Below, in pieces: positions 1-7,704 of a stretch of 64,000 nucleotides of DNA. This stretch comes from an uncultured Acetobacteroides sp. (GTDB lineage: Bacteria; Bacteroidota; Bacteroidia; Bacteroidales; ZOR0009). The stretch lies in NCBI RefSeq assembly GCF_963678165.1, contig NZ_OY782755.1:1240001-1304000 (forward strand). Reading direction: 5' to 3'. The notes under the pieces are model-generated. The model was given only the letters and a program-made list of their open reading frames with translations. It did no database searches and had not been told where the DNA came from. How positions within the stretch are numbered: the stretch's first letter is position 1; the number at the start of each line of letters is the position of its first letter. Made by a program: the position numbers and the translations under genes.

Positions 1-188
1 ACTGCCGTCTTAAGGTTTAAGAAGTTTACTTTGTTTAAATGGAGTGATTCTGCGTAAAGCTTGCACCATTCGTCATCATGTAGCTTATCCGGATCGATAT
101 GGAAATAATGGCGAATGGATGCATCGCCCTCCCTTATATAATCTCCCTCTTCGGAAATCTCGTGCTGCTTTACGCCTTCGATAAAAAA
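1..188 (-). CDS. -1 frameshift extension of the tail assembly chaperone, partial
   Basis: After the slippery heptamer at 188-182, the -1 frame stays open for about 60 codons to the window edge. It starts IEGVKQHEIS and reads on through HIDPDKLHDDEW. The frame has no ATG, GTG or TTG codon in this stretch, so it cannot easily be started on its own. The zero frame stops at once (TAA at 172-170). In lambda (G/GT), Mu and many myophages, the gene between the tail tube and the tape measure makes a longer chaperone by exactly this kind of frameshift. I infer that this is the GT-like C-terminal part. Its true end is outside the window. Confidence 0.7.
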
Positions 189-820
189 CTTTCGTAGGGA
201 GCAATCAGCTCTTGAAGCTGCTGAACTACGCCCATAAAGACTAGGCCATCCTCCAAGGCATCCATATCACCAGCAACCACCAAGTTCTTTACCCCTTTTT
301 CAGAAAACTCGTCCAGCTTCTTTTGCTGGGCCAGCGGCATAAGCATCTTAATTAATCCCCTGTCTGGACGTCTAACCGCAAACTGATACTTTTCGCCTTC
401 GTCGACCACTTTACCCGATGCAATGCTCCTTATCTTATCCTTTGCCGACTCGTCTTTTTCGCTATCGTTTAGTGATGCCGTTACGGATGATAGCCGTTGT
501 TCCAGTGATAGGCTTTTGTTAGTTAGTAGGAGCGTGTCTACCCCTTGCGATTTTAGGTATTGAAGCTGATCTGAAGTAAGTATGTCGATATCGTACTCCT
601 CAGGCTCAACAATCACCGTAATTATTTTGATCTGCCCGTACTTTACCTTCATTTCTTGAATGACTTCAGGGGTTAGCTTTGCGCTGAATATGGCCGCAGG
701 AGCCAGCGCATAAATGGTATTTTGTAGAGCACCTCCATCGGCATGAGCAACCGCACCTGCAGTTAAAACAAACGCTAGTAGCGTGAATAATCCGAGCAAA
801 ATGGCTTTTGAGTTTTTCAT
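170..820 (-). CDS. Tail assembly chaperone (gpG-like), zero-frame product
   Basis: 216 residues, placed directly after the tail tube gene (23 bp gap), where myophages encode the tail assembly chaperone that coats the tape measure during tail building. Residues 145-212 (YQFAVRRPDRGLIKMLMP and on) resemble the part of chaperones that begins with an aromatic-x-x-RRP motif. The N-terminus is odd: residues 1-28 look like a Sec signal peptide (MKNSK, a hydrophobic stretch, then AVAHA), which a cytoplasmic chaperone should not need. Translation could instead begin at Met57 (base 652), giving about 160 residues. A slippery site near the 3' end joins it to a -1 frame extension. The role is inferred mainly from position and the frameshift. 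Confidence 0.65.
   Translation of the reverse strand: MKNSKAILLGLFTLLAFVLTAGAVAHADGGALQNTIYALAPAAIFSAKLTPEVIQEMKVKYGQIKIITVIVEPEEYDIDILTSDQLQYLKSQGVDTLLLTNKSLSLEQRLSSVTASLNDSEKDESAKDKIRSIASGKVVDEGEKYQFAVRRPDRGLIKMLMPLAQQKKLDEFSEKGVKNLVVAGDMDALEDGLVFMGVVQQLQELIAPYESFLSKA
182..188 (-). promoter_or_regulatory. Probable programmed -1 frameshift site (TTTTTTA)
   Basis: On the minus strand the zero-frame codons read AGT TTT TTA TCG, so the heptamer T TTT TTA fits the X XXY YYZ rule for -1 slippage. It sits four codons before the zero-frame stop, and the -1 frame beyond it is open. I saw no convincing downstream stem-loop by eye. Confidence 0.65.
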
Positions 821-842
821 TTAAATGCTATTTAAAATGGTT

Positions 843-1280
843 TTACAATACGGACCAGCCGATATGGCTTACCACAAGTTCTAGCTTGTTGGCGATGGTC
901 TTGTCGCCTTGCTTTACCGCAATCGAACGGCCTTTGAACTGGCAGTTATGGATTCTATCCTTAACCTTAAAATCGTTGTACTCGTACTCGACAACAATAT
1001 CGAATGGAGCAATGTCAGATAGTCGTTTACCCGGAGGTAGCGATCGTTGAATGGCATTTACCTCTTCTACGTATAGGGTAACCGAGGCTTTTGCCTCATA
1101 GTTGCCTTCACCTCTCCCGCAAGGATACTTACCTTGCCCTTTAGCATTCTCCAACTCAACACTATCGTCATACTCCAGTTCGGTAATTCCTTCAACGTCT
1201 CTGCCAAGAAGGTTGACAGTAATGGAGTTCCATCCTGTCATCTTTCCAAACTTGTTAATTAGCGTACTTGCTGTTGACAT
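843..1280 (-). CDS. Phage tail tube protein
   Basis: 145 residues, ending 3 bp from the sheath stop-start junction and just upstream of the chaperone gene. The order sheath, tube, chaperone is fixed in contractile-tailed phages. The size and the beta-rich sequence (INKFGKMTGWNSITVNLLGR at residues 8-27, then alternating hydrophobic strands) fit the inner tube subunit that polymerises inside the sheath. I do not recognise a named family with certainty, so the call rests on position, length and composition. It is the counterpart of Mu gpM. Confidence 0.75.
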   Translation of the reverse strand: MSTASTLINKFGKMTGWNSITVNLLGRDVEGITELEYDDSVELENAKGQGKYPCGRGEGNYEAKASVTLYVEEVNAIQRSLPPGKRLSDIAPFDIVVEYEYNDFKVKDRIHNCQFKGRSIAVKQGDKTIANKLELVVSHIGWSVL

Positions 1281-1283
1281 ATC

Positions 1284-2507
1284 CTAAAGTTTTTCGGTTA
1301 AACCTAAATCCACGTCAAACTCGTGGACAATTTTCCCAACCACAACAAGCGCCTTTATCTTCAACGGGGTGGTTTCGCTTGGGGCCTGAACCTCGCTAAT
1401 CGAAACATCCTTTCCATCGATATTGCCAGAGGCTTCCATCGCGCTCAATGCGCTTAGGCAAGCAGCTTCCAGTCCCGACACCCAGGTACTTTTCAGGTAT
1501 CCGGTTGTTGGATCAGTTGGTGCTTTGGAGCGCACCCTTGGGATTAGCGTATTGCGAATAATCCTTGCTGCCTTATTCCAAATGCAGTTAAGGTTGAAGT
1601 ACGCATAATCGCTATTGGCGCTTACTGCTGTTGGGCAACCGTTGAAGTAGAACCCTCCATAGTTGGCAAATGAGCCTACGTACATGTAACCCTTAGCCGT
1701 CAGCGCCTTTTGTTCTTGTGGAGTTAGGCTGGCGAATTTCTTGCCATCCGATAACGAGGCAGATAGCCAACGTCCGGTTTGCTCATCGCTTAGCGAATAA
1801 TTCTCCTCTCCTCGGCGTGATCGTGGCTTCTCTTCAATATCCACGCTCCCGATATCCTCGTGAATGCGCCTTACCGCAACGGAACCAAGGGCAGTACCAA
1901 CAGCAGCACGCTTGGCGTAACCAGCCTTTAATGCAGCCATGACAGGATCTTGTGCCACAACGTAGGTTACGTTAGGAGCAGTCACCGTTCTTAAGTCGGG
2001 GTAGGCCGTAATGGCAAGCGGAGCAACTCCTCCAACGCCTTCTACAAATACCCCATCAATAAGAATATGCTCATCGGCAAGGCTATTTACCAAACCTTGT
2101 AGGCTTACCGCATCAGCAAGCGAGGTGTCAACCGTAGTTGCAAGCCCGGTAATGCCAAGCACGTTCAGGTTCTTTATGCTCCGAATGGCCGTTTTCAAAT
2201 CAGCATCTGCCACTAGGGCCGCTACTGTTTTAGATTTATCCACAGGGATAAGCCAGAACTTTGACTCAGAGGCTAACCTAAACATCTCGCTCAGGTGGTA
2301 GTGTGCAAGCTCGCTATTGGTATCGTCAGTGGTTTGGGTGATTCCTAAATCCTCAGCCGTTTCAATAGAGAGCAGCTCGTAGGCAGTGTTGTAGGCCATA
2401 CCGCTAGGGAGTGTCATCCCTCCGATAAGGCAAACAACTCTGTCCGATTCTGAATGGCGGTTTAATCCGCCATTCAGCTTGTTGATTGATGCACCAGCGA
2501 AGCTCAT
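1284..2507 (-). CDS. Contractile tail sheath protein (DUF2586-like)
   Basis: 407 residues. The product forms the contractile sheath around the tail tube. It resembles DUF2586-type sheath proteins: an N-terminal segment (SINKLNGGLNRHSESDRV), a glycine/alanine-rich central domain, and a C-terminal domain with NYAYFNLNCIWNKAARII-like features (residues about 310-330 read YAYFNLNCIWNKAARIIR) followed by the strand-rich tail used for subunit handshakes. It lies 1 bp from the downstream end of the 124-residue gene and 3 bp from the tube gene, so the block is one transcript. It is the equivalent of Mu gpL. Confidence 0.85.
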   Translation of the reverse strand: MSFAGASINKLNGGLNRHSESDRVVCLIGGMTLPSGMAYNTAYELLSIETAEDLGITQTTDDTNSELAHYHLSEMFRLASESKFWLIPVDKSKTVAALVADADLKTAIRSIKNLNVLGITGLATTVDTSLADAVSLQGLVNSLADEHILIDGVFVEGVGGVAPLAITAYPDLRTVTAPNVTYVVAQDPVMAALKAGYAKRAAVGTALGSVAVRRIHEDIGSVDIEEKPRSRRGEENYSLSDEQTGRWLSASLSDGKKFASLTPQEQKALTAKGYMYVGSFANYGGFYFNGCPTAVSANSDYAYFNLNCIWNKAARIIRNTLIPRVRSKAPTDPTTGYLKSTWVSGLEAACLSALSAMEASGNIDGKDVSISEVQAPSETTPLKIKALVVVGKIVHEFDVDLGLTEKL

Positions 2508-2508
2508 T

Positions 2509-2883
2509 CTACTCGTTATTTAGCGAGTTCAACTTCTCAGTTGCAGCGTCTATAACCGTTTTGCGATTCTTGCCTGCAGCCTCCTCGTTTTTAATAGCCT
2601 CTACCTCTTCAGCAGTAGTTGCTGCTAGAATAAGCGCAATCAGATCTTCTGCCTTGATAGGCTTTTGTCCCTTCGAATCTTCGAGTTCTTCACGGGTAAA
2701 CGAGGTAATCTTAAGTTCCTTCTTGTAAACATTGTTTACAGCGTGATTCTTAACAGCGTTCTCGCCTTCGTCGGTAATGAAAGCCATTCCATCGCTGGTT
2801 ACGGCTACCTTTTGGGCGTTTGGATAGCGAGAAAAAATATCCTTAGCAATTGCCTTTAGCTCTTCTGAATTGTATGTTTTCAT
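2509..2883 (-). CDS. Small phage structural-region protein, function unknown
   Basis: 124 residues between the major capsid gene and the sheath gene. The first 45 residues hold KDIFSRYPNAQKVAVTSDG and TDEGENAV, a short alpha/beta segment. The C-terminal half is charged and helical (TAEEVEAIKNEEAAGKNRK). In Mu, the genes between capsid and sheath code for gp35 to gp38, small head-completion and neck factors. A similar role is possible, but no motif proves it. Its start codon lies 46 bp after the capsid stop and its stop is 1 bp from the sheath start, so it is co-transcribed with both. Confidence 0.6.
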   Translation of the reverse strand: MKTYNSEELKAIAKDIFSRYPNAQKVAVTSDGMAFITDEGENAVKNHAVNNVYKKELKITSFTREELEDSKGQKPIKAEDLIALILAATTAEEVEAIKNEEAAGKNRKTVIDAATEKLNSLNNE

Positions 2884-2929
2884 GTGTGCTTAAGTGTTAG
2901 AGCCGGAATTACCCGGCTCATTGGTGAAA

Positions 2930-3859
2930 CTAAACCGCAATACCCGAAACAATGGCGCCAACGCCAATCTCCTCAATTCGGTCAATCAAACCGTAGGTTT
3001 GAGTTCTGAAGATGGACTTAGGATCTGCCGATTTGGTGTCGGTAGTCTCAGGGCTGTAGAGGATCTTTACCGATTCGATATGGTAAACGGTGTTTGGAGC
3101 ATAGAAGAAGAGCGATGCTCTACGGTCGGTAGCGCCAAGTGCAGCACCTTTTGCCTTTTTCGTTCCATCAGCAGCGTATGCCAATGCGGCGTTATTCGAG
3201 AAGAACTTAAAGCCCATAACCGAGCGAACCTTGCCTGTAGTTACGTCAAAGAAGATATTCTTATCGGCAAAGTAGTTGGCGCTATCGCGGTCCAGAATAA
3301 GGTCGGTTTCGTGCTCTGGACAAAGAACCATGTACAGTTCCTGCTCATTAGGCAAATTCAGGTTCTTTACCTTTTCAAGGTACTTTACCAAGTCGGCAAA
3401 GGAGAGTCGTAAACGACCTGTTCCGTCATTTGCCCCGGAGGTACGCATAACAGGCATGTTGGCATCGGTGGATACCGATGGGGCAAGCTTCCACATTACA
3501 TGGTCGCGAATACCCATCTTAAACGCCTCAGCATGCTTAACACGAACTGCCGAACGCTTATCGTAGGCCAAATACCTAATCTCTGAATCATCTACCTCGG
3601 TAGGCTCAGTATCGTACTTTTCCCAGTCAACAAAGATTTTCTTCCCGGTCATCTTCTTGGCAGTAAACTCCGAGGTGTTGTTTACCAAGAATCCAACGTT
3701 GTTGATGAGCTTGTTAAAGCGAATACCATCAGCAGTAATTGCCGAGGCTGGCGCTCCCTTCAGTACGCCAATGAAATCGTCCTTGTAGTTTTTAAACTCA
3801 GCAAGGAGCTGAGGGGATACAAACTGGGTTAACCAGCTGCCATCTGCTATAGTTGCCAT
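2930..3859 (-). CDS. Major capsid protein
   Basis: 309 residues, directly downstream of the ClpP-type protease/scaffold gene, the usual place for the major head protein of Mu-like phages (Mu gpT). The N-terminus (FVSPQLLAEFKNYKDDFIGV) and the central segments that bind chain to chain (KMTGKKIFVDWEKYDTEPTE, ELYMVLCPEHETDL, FFYAPNTVYHIESV) fit an HK97-fold capsid with P- and A-domain strands. The C-terminus reads through TYGLIDRIEEIGVGAIV. The 11 bp gap to the protease gene suggests tight co-expression. Confidence comes from gene order together with length and composition. Confidence 0.82.
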   Translation of the reverse strand: MATIADGSWLTQFVSPQLLAEFKNYKDDFIGVLKGAPASAITADGIRFNKLINNVGFLVNNTSEFTAKKMTGKKIFVDWEKYDTEPTEVDDSEIRYLAYDKRSAVRVKHAEAFKMGIRDHVMWKLAPSVSTDANMPVMRTSGANDGTGRLRLSFADLVKYLEKVKNLNLPNEQELYMVLCPEHETDLILDRDSANYFADKNIFFDVTTGKVRSVMGFKFFSNNAALAYAADGTKKAKGAALGATDRRASLFFYAPNTVYHIESVKILYSPETTDTKSADPKSIFRTQTYGLIDRIEEIGVGAIVSGIAV

Positions 3860-3870
3860 TCGGTAGCCTC

Positions 3871-4986
3871 CTATTTAATTTTGTTACGTTTCTTCCAATC
3901 AGCAAAGAGCGCGTTGTAGGTCTCTTCATCTTCGTCCTGTAGGGTTGCCAGTAGCTCTGGATCTTCGTCCTGTAGCTGCTCGAAGTTCTTACCTTGGTAG
4001 GTATTTCCGTTAGCGTCAATGCCAGTTTTGGTGAATGCAGAAAGCGGCTTAGTGATAGGCTTAAGCCCTTCGTAAAGAGCCTTGGTTCCTTCAAAATTCT
4101 GTTCGAACATTTCCTGCCACTTTGCTCGGGCATCAGCGGCAAAAAGCTTATCCTTTTCACCTTTGTCCAGCAAAGCCTTTATCTGAGCGGCCTTTTGCTC
4201 CTTTTCCTTGCGATCACTTTCCGCTTTTAGCGTATCATAATCGCCTGCCTTACGGGCATTTTCTTGAAGCCTAGCATTTATCTGCTCCTCAGTAGAGGCT
4301 TCAGGCATTCCGAGCGATCTTGCAATTGCTTTTAAATCCATTTCTTCATTGTCGTTTTTGTGAATTAAATCGGTATTTAGAATGGCAATCGGAGAGCCGC
4401 TCTCTTGTATTGCCTTCGCTGTTTCTTGGTCTATTTTTACAGCATCCTTAACGCTAGACGCAAAGCCCCATTCAACGGCTTCCTGTGCGGTAAGCCAGAA
4501 ATCGCCACCATCCCACTTGGCCTTAAAGTCCTTTTCCGGCTTATTAAGCTTAGCCTTATAGGCGTCGTAGTAGGTAACGGTCATGTTCTTGATAAGCTTT
4601 AGGTAGTTCTCTACCTCGGTCTCATTACCTTCAACCCATCCGCTTGGCTTGTGAATCATGTACTGCCCGTTCTTGGCCATAGTGAATTCCGTTGCACAAA
4701 CGCCTATATAGGTACCTGCACTTGCAACGATAGCACCTCCCTCGGCAGTATACGTTCCGAATACCTGATTGAGGATGTTTACGATCTCATTGGCCTGAAA
4801 GCAATCACCTCCAACTGTCATCAGGTAAACATGGCAGCTGGTTGCTCCGCCATCCTTAAGTTCCTGGCATCGGGTTCTAAGGTCAACAGCATTGTTACGT
4901 CCCCATTCCGAGATCGACCCTATAATATCAACTCGTGAAGCGGTGCCTTCTGCTGAAATACTTATCTGTAATTTTTCATGCGCCAT
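3871..4986 (-). CDS. Head maturation protease (ClpP-like, S14) fused to scaffold domain
   Basis: 371 residues from the ATG at 4986, chosen because MAHEKLQISIS begins the protease fold; an in-frame ATG at 5028 would add 14 unlikely residues. The N-terminal half is a ClpP-type serine protease: the catalytic Ser89 lies in VASAGTYIG and His112 in YMIHKPSG. The protease processes the scaffold and capsid during head assembly. The C-terminal half (about 205-371) is charged, helical and rich in K/E/A with low-complexity segments (LKAESDRKEKEQKAAQ), as expected for a scaffold. In Mu, gpI and gpZ combine these two roles in a similar way. It is the first gene of the leftward structural block. Confidence 0.88.
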   Translation of the reverse strand: MAHEKLQISISAEGTASRVDIIGSISEWGRNNAVDLRTRCQELKDGGATSCHVYLMTVGGDCFQANEIVNILNQVFGTYTAEGGAIVASAGTYIGVCATEFTMAKNGQYMIHKPSGWVEGNETEVENYLKLIKNMTVTYYDAYKAKLNKPEKDFKAKWDGGDFWLTAQEAVEWGFASSVKDAVKIDQETAKAIQESGSPIAILNTDLIHKNDNEEMDLKAIARSLGMPEASTEEQINARLQENARKAGDYDTLKAESDRKEKEQKAAQIKALLDKGEKDKLFAADARAKWQEMFEQNFEGTKALYEGLKPITKPLSAFTKTGIDANGNTYQGKNFEQLQDEDPELLATLQDEDEETYNALFADWKKRNKIK

Positions 4987-5039
4987 AGTGCTTGTCAATG
5001 ATGGGTTTTGTGTTCCATTAGACCACAAAGTTTCCCCCT

Positions 5040-5193
5040 TTTTACCTATCCCACAAATCGCTATTTCAGCAGCTTACTATTTCAGCAGTAGAACCTAAAA
5101 TTCTTATAGTAGAACTTGAAATTTTTATAGTAGAAAAAATCAACTTTTTACAATACAACTAATTACAATCACCTTTGTGTAAATAACTATTGT
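5040..5193. promoter_or_regulatory. Divergent late-gene control region with 21-bp spaced repeats
   Basis: This is the only non-coding space between the leftward (protease, capsid, tail) and rightward (terminase, portal) structural blocks, so both late promoters must lie here. AGTAGAA occurs at 5087, 5108 and 5129, exactly 21 bp apart, within copies of a longer unit (AGTAGAACYTRAAATTYTTAT). Upstream, CTATTTCAGCAG is repeated at 5061 and 5077. The sequence is A/T rich. The repeats look like binding sites for a late activator on one face of the DNA. This is inferred from spacing and place only. Confidence 0.6.
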
Positions 5194-5721
5194 ATGGGCA
5201 CAGGTAAAAAGGTAGTACGTAAGCGAAAGGATTACGAGAAGCTAAAGCACACGGCGTATGAGTATGTTGTCGTTCAGGGGCTAGACCAAAAAGAGGTGGC
5301 TCAAATGCTTGATATTTCTGAGCCAACCATGTCCAAATGGGCAAAGGAAGGTAGCTGGAGGGAAGAGCGTGAAGCGCGTCAACACTGTTCAAGCGTCGAT
5401 ATCGAAAACACTAAACGTCTACTATCCCTCATGGCCAAGCAGCGGCTTAACCTCGAAACGCTAATACAGGATGCCGTTGCTGGCGGTAATGCTGAAGAGG
5501 AGGCTCGGCTAAGAAAGCAGGCAAGCGCGCTAAGCGACGAGATGAGCAAAATCAATAAGACGCTTATTTCTCTTGGAGGCAAGAACTACACCCTTGGCGT
5601 ATTCATCGATATTATGGACGAAATATTTAACTCGCTCCGCGTATACGATGAGGACCTATGGGAAAAGACCATCGACTTTCAATCCCAGCTAATCCGTAAA
5701 AAAACTAACGAACTAGGCTAA
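5194..5721 (+). CDS. Terminase small subunit
   Basis: 175 residues. The N-terminal third carries a helix-turn-helix (residues about 26-48: VVQGLDQKEVAQMLDISEPT then SKWAKEGSW) like the DNA-recognition domain of small terminase subunits and Mu gp27-type (DUF1804-like) proteins. The rest is helical, with a coiled-coil-like segment (KQRLNLETLIQDAVAG, RLRKQASALSDEMSKIN) for ring assembly. Its stop codon overlaps the start of the large subunit (the A of TAA is the A of ATG), the usual coupling of the two subunits. It opens the rightward late block. Confidence 0.85.
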   Translation: MGTGKKVVRKRKDYEKLKHTAYEYVVVQGLDQKEVAQMLDISEPTMSKWAKEGSWREEREARQHCSSVDIENTKRLLSLMAKQRLNLETLIQDAVAGGNAEEEARLRKQASALSDEMSKINKTLISLGGKNYTLGVFIDIMDEIFNSLRVYDEDLWEKTIDFQSQLIRKKTNELG

Positions 5722-7259
5722 TGGCAACATCACGTCAAAAAGCGGATAAGCAAAGGGCTGAGGAATACCTTAAGAAGTTGGAGATCGTCCGAAAAGCCAA
5801 CGATGTAAACCCATTCGAAACGAAAGCCGAACAAAAGGCGCGAATCGAAAGGGCCAAAGTTGACGTTGCCTACTTCGTGGTAAGCTACCTCCCTCATTAC
5901 GCAACAGCCGATTGTGCCCCGTTTCATATTGACTTTGCGACAATGGTTAAGGAAGATCCCCTTTTTAAGGGCTGTGCCGAATGGGGGCGCGGACTTGCTA
6001 AGTCGGTGTGGTGTGATGTAATCATACCGCTGTGGCTATGGGTAAGAGGCGAAGAAGTCTTTTTCTGCCTAATGTCCGACAGTAAGGAGCGCGCCCAGGA
6101 GTTACTTGCCGACGTGCAAGCGGAGCTGGAAGGTAATCCGCTACTCATACACGATTTTGGAGCCCAAAAATGTGAGGGTGACTGGGAAATAGGGAACTTC
6201 AAAACCATCGACCAGCGCTTTATTGGAATGGCCTTTGGTATAAAGAAGAAGGTGCGCGGGGTGCGCGTTAAGCAGCGTCGCCCTAACCTTTGGGTAATCG
6301 ATGACCTCGAAACTCCGGACACTATCAGCAATCCAAAGCGAATGCGCAAGCAGTCGGAGCAGGTTGAGAGGGACATTATTCCAACAATGACTGGTCCTAT
6401 CCGACGAATGCTATATGCGAACAATAAGTTTGCCCGTGTGATGACGCAAACTATGCTGCAGGAAAAACACCCGCACTGGAAGGTTCACCAAATTAAGGCT
6501 TACAACAAGGCAACCCATGAGCCTGCATGGAAAAGCATGTACACAAAGGAGTACTATATCGAGCAGGAGCGCGACATGGGCATCGTTGCTGCCTATGCAG
6601 AGTACCTGCACGAGACGAAGTTGGAGGGCACCATTTTTAGCGAGGATCAAATACAATGGGCTAATATTCCTGATTTCCGAGAGTTCAAAATGATAATTGT
6701 CCATTGGGATATTGCCTATACGGACAACGAAAAGAGCGACTATAATTCGGTAAAAGCGTGGGGACTGCACGAAACTGACTTTTGGCTGGTGGATTGCTAC
6801 GTGAAGCAATCAAAAATGAAGATGGCCGTACAATGGATGTGCGACTTCAAAAAAAGGCTTCCTGAGGGGGTAAATGTCATATTTCAGTACGAATCGCAGT
6901 TTTGGAATGGCGAGGTACAACGTGCCATTGAAGAGGTGGAATACGAAACGGGTATTTCATTAAACCTGATAAAGATCAACACCCCTCACAGCAATAAAAC
7001 CATGCGTATGATAACCATGCAGCCGTATTACCAAAACAGCCGAATATTCTACAACGATAAGTTGAAAAGTCACTCCGACACGCAGGTTGGGATTATGCAG
7101 CTATGTGCCGTTGAAGAAGGCAACACCGAGCATGACGATAGTCCGGATGCCGATCAGCAGGCTATATCTAAGTTGGAACTGTACTGTACTCCTAAGCGCA
7201 AAGAAGGTAAAAGTTGGTGGAAAACAGGAAAGATGAAACGTTCAATAGAACTACCATGA
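5721..7259 (+). CDS. Terminase large subunit
   Basis: 512 residues. This is the DNA-packaging motor. The N-terminal ATPase shows a Walker A variant at residues 89-95 (GRGLAKS, Lys94) and a Walker B at 189-195 (NLWVIDD), followed by the expected acidic residues (LETPD). The C-terminal nuclease (RNase H-like) begins with HWDIAYTDNEKSDYN at about 330, which carries the first metal-binding Asp. It matches Mu gp28 in place. The start overlaps the stop of the small subunit, and its own stop overlaps the ATG of the gp36-like gene (ATGA). Confidence 0.92.
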   Translation: MATSRQKADKQRAEEYLKKLEIVRKANDVNPFETKAEQKARIERAKVDVAYFVVSYLPHYATADCAPFHIDFATMVKEDPLFKGCAEWGRGLAKSVWCDVIIPLWLWVRGEEVFFCLMSDSKERAQELLADVQAELEGNPLLIHDFGAQKCEGDWEIGNFKTIDQRFIGMAFGIKKKVRGVRVKQRRPNLWVIDDLETPDTISNPKRMRKQSEQVERDIIPTMTGPIRRMLYANNKFARVMTQTMLQEKHPHWKVHQIKAYNKATHEPAWKSMYTKEYYIEQERDMGIVAAYAEYLHETKLEGTIFSEDQIQWANIPDFREFKMIIVHWDIAYTDNEKSDYNSVKAWGLHETDFWLVDCYVKQSKMKMAVQWMCDFKKRLPEGVNVIFQYESQFWNGEVQRAIEEVEYETGISLNLIKINTPHSNKTMRMITMQPYYQNSRIFYNDKLKSHSDTQVGIMQLCAVEEGNTEHDDSPDADQQAISKLELYCTPKRKEGKSWWKTGKMKRSIELP

Positions 7260-7693
7260 AATATATCAATAAAGAAGATTTGGTTTCAATTATCCAGGAG
7301 CGATTAATGAACGACAGCATCGCTACCGAAGCGCCTGTAAATATCAACGATAACGATATTCTTGATAACATAGAGGCTAAAACGATCGACCTTGTCATAT
7401 CCTACATATCTGGCAAGTACATCTGCGACAAGATATTTACAGAAACACCTATTCGCAATGGCGTGCTAGTCCAAATCATTGCATCAATTGTAGTTTACCG
7501 TTCCGTACGTAGAAATGCAGCCCGCAAGGTGCCTGAAGATTACGTTCTGCTTTACAACGATTCAGTAAAGCAACTCGAAAAGATTCAATCTGGAGCAATG
7601 AAACTGGTCAACTGTCCTCTTCTTATTAAGGAAGACGGCTCTTCTGCAAGTCCTCTATTTGGCAACAATACCAACGATAACTATTTTATTTAA
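7256..7693 (+). CDS. Phage gp36-like (DUF1320-type) head-tail protein
   Basis: 145 residues from the ATG at 7256, which overlaps the terminase TGA (ATGA); an earlier in-frame ATG at 7214 would lie deep inside the terminase gene. The sequence opens MKYINKEDLVSIIQERLMN and continues with a helical bundle (NIEAKTIDLVISYISGKYIC, LVQIIASIVVYRSVRRNAAR), the pattern of DUF1320/Mu gp36 proteins that join head to tail. It is usually found after capsid genes. Here it sits between terminase and portal, another sign that the module order is rearranged. Confidence 0.75.
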   Translation: MKYINKEDLVSIIQERLMNDSIATEAPVNINDNDILDNIEAKTIDLVISYISGKYICDKIFTETPIRNGVLVQIIASIVVYRSVRRNAARKVPEDYVLLYNDSVKQLEKIQSGAMKLVNCPLLIKEDGSSASPLFGNNTNDNYFI

Positions 7694-7704
7694 ACGCCAT
7701 TTAA

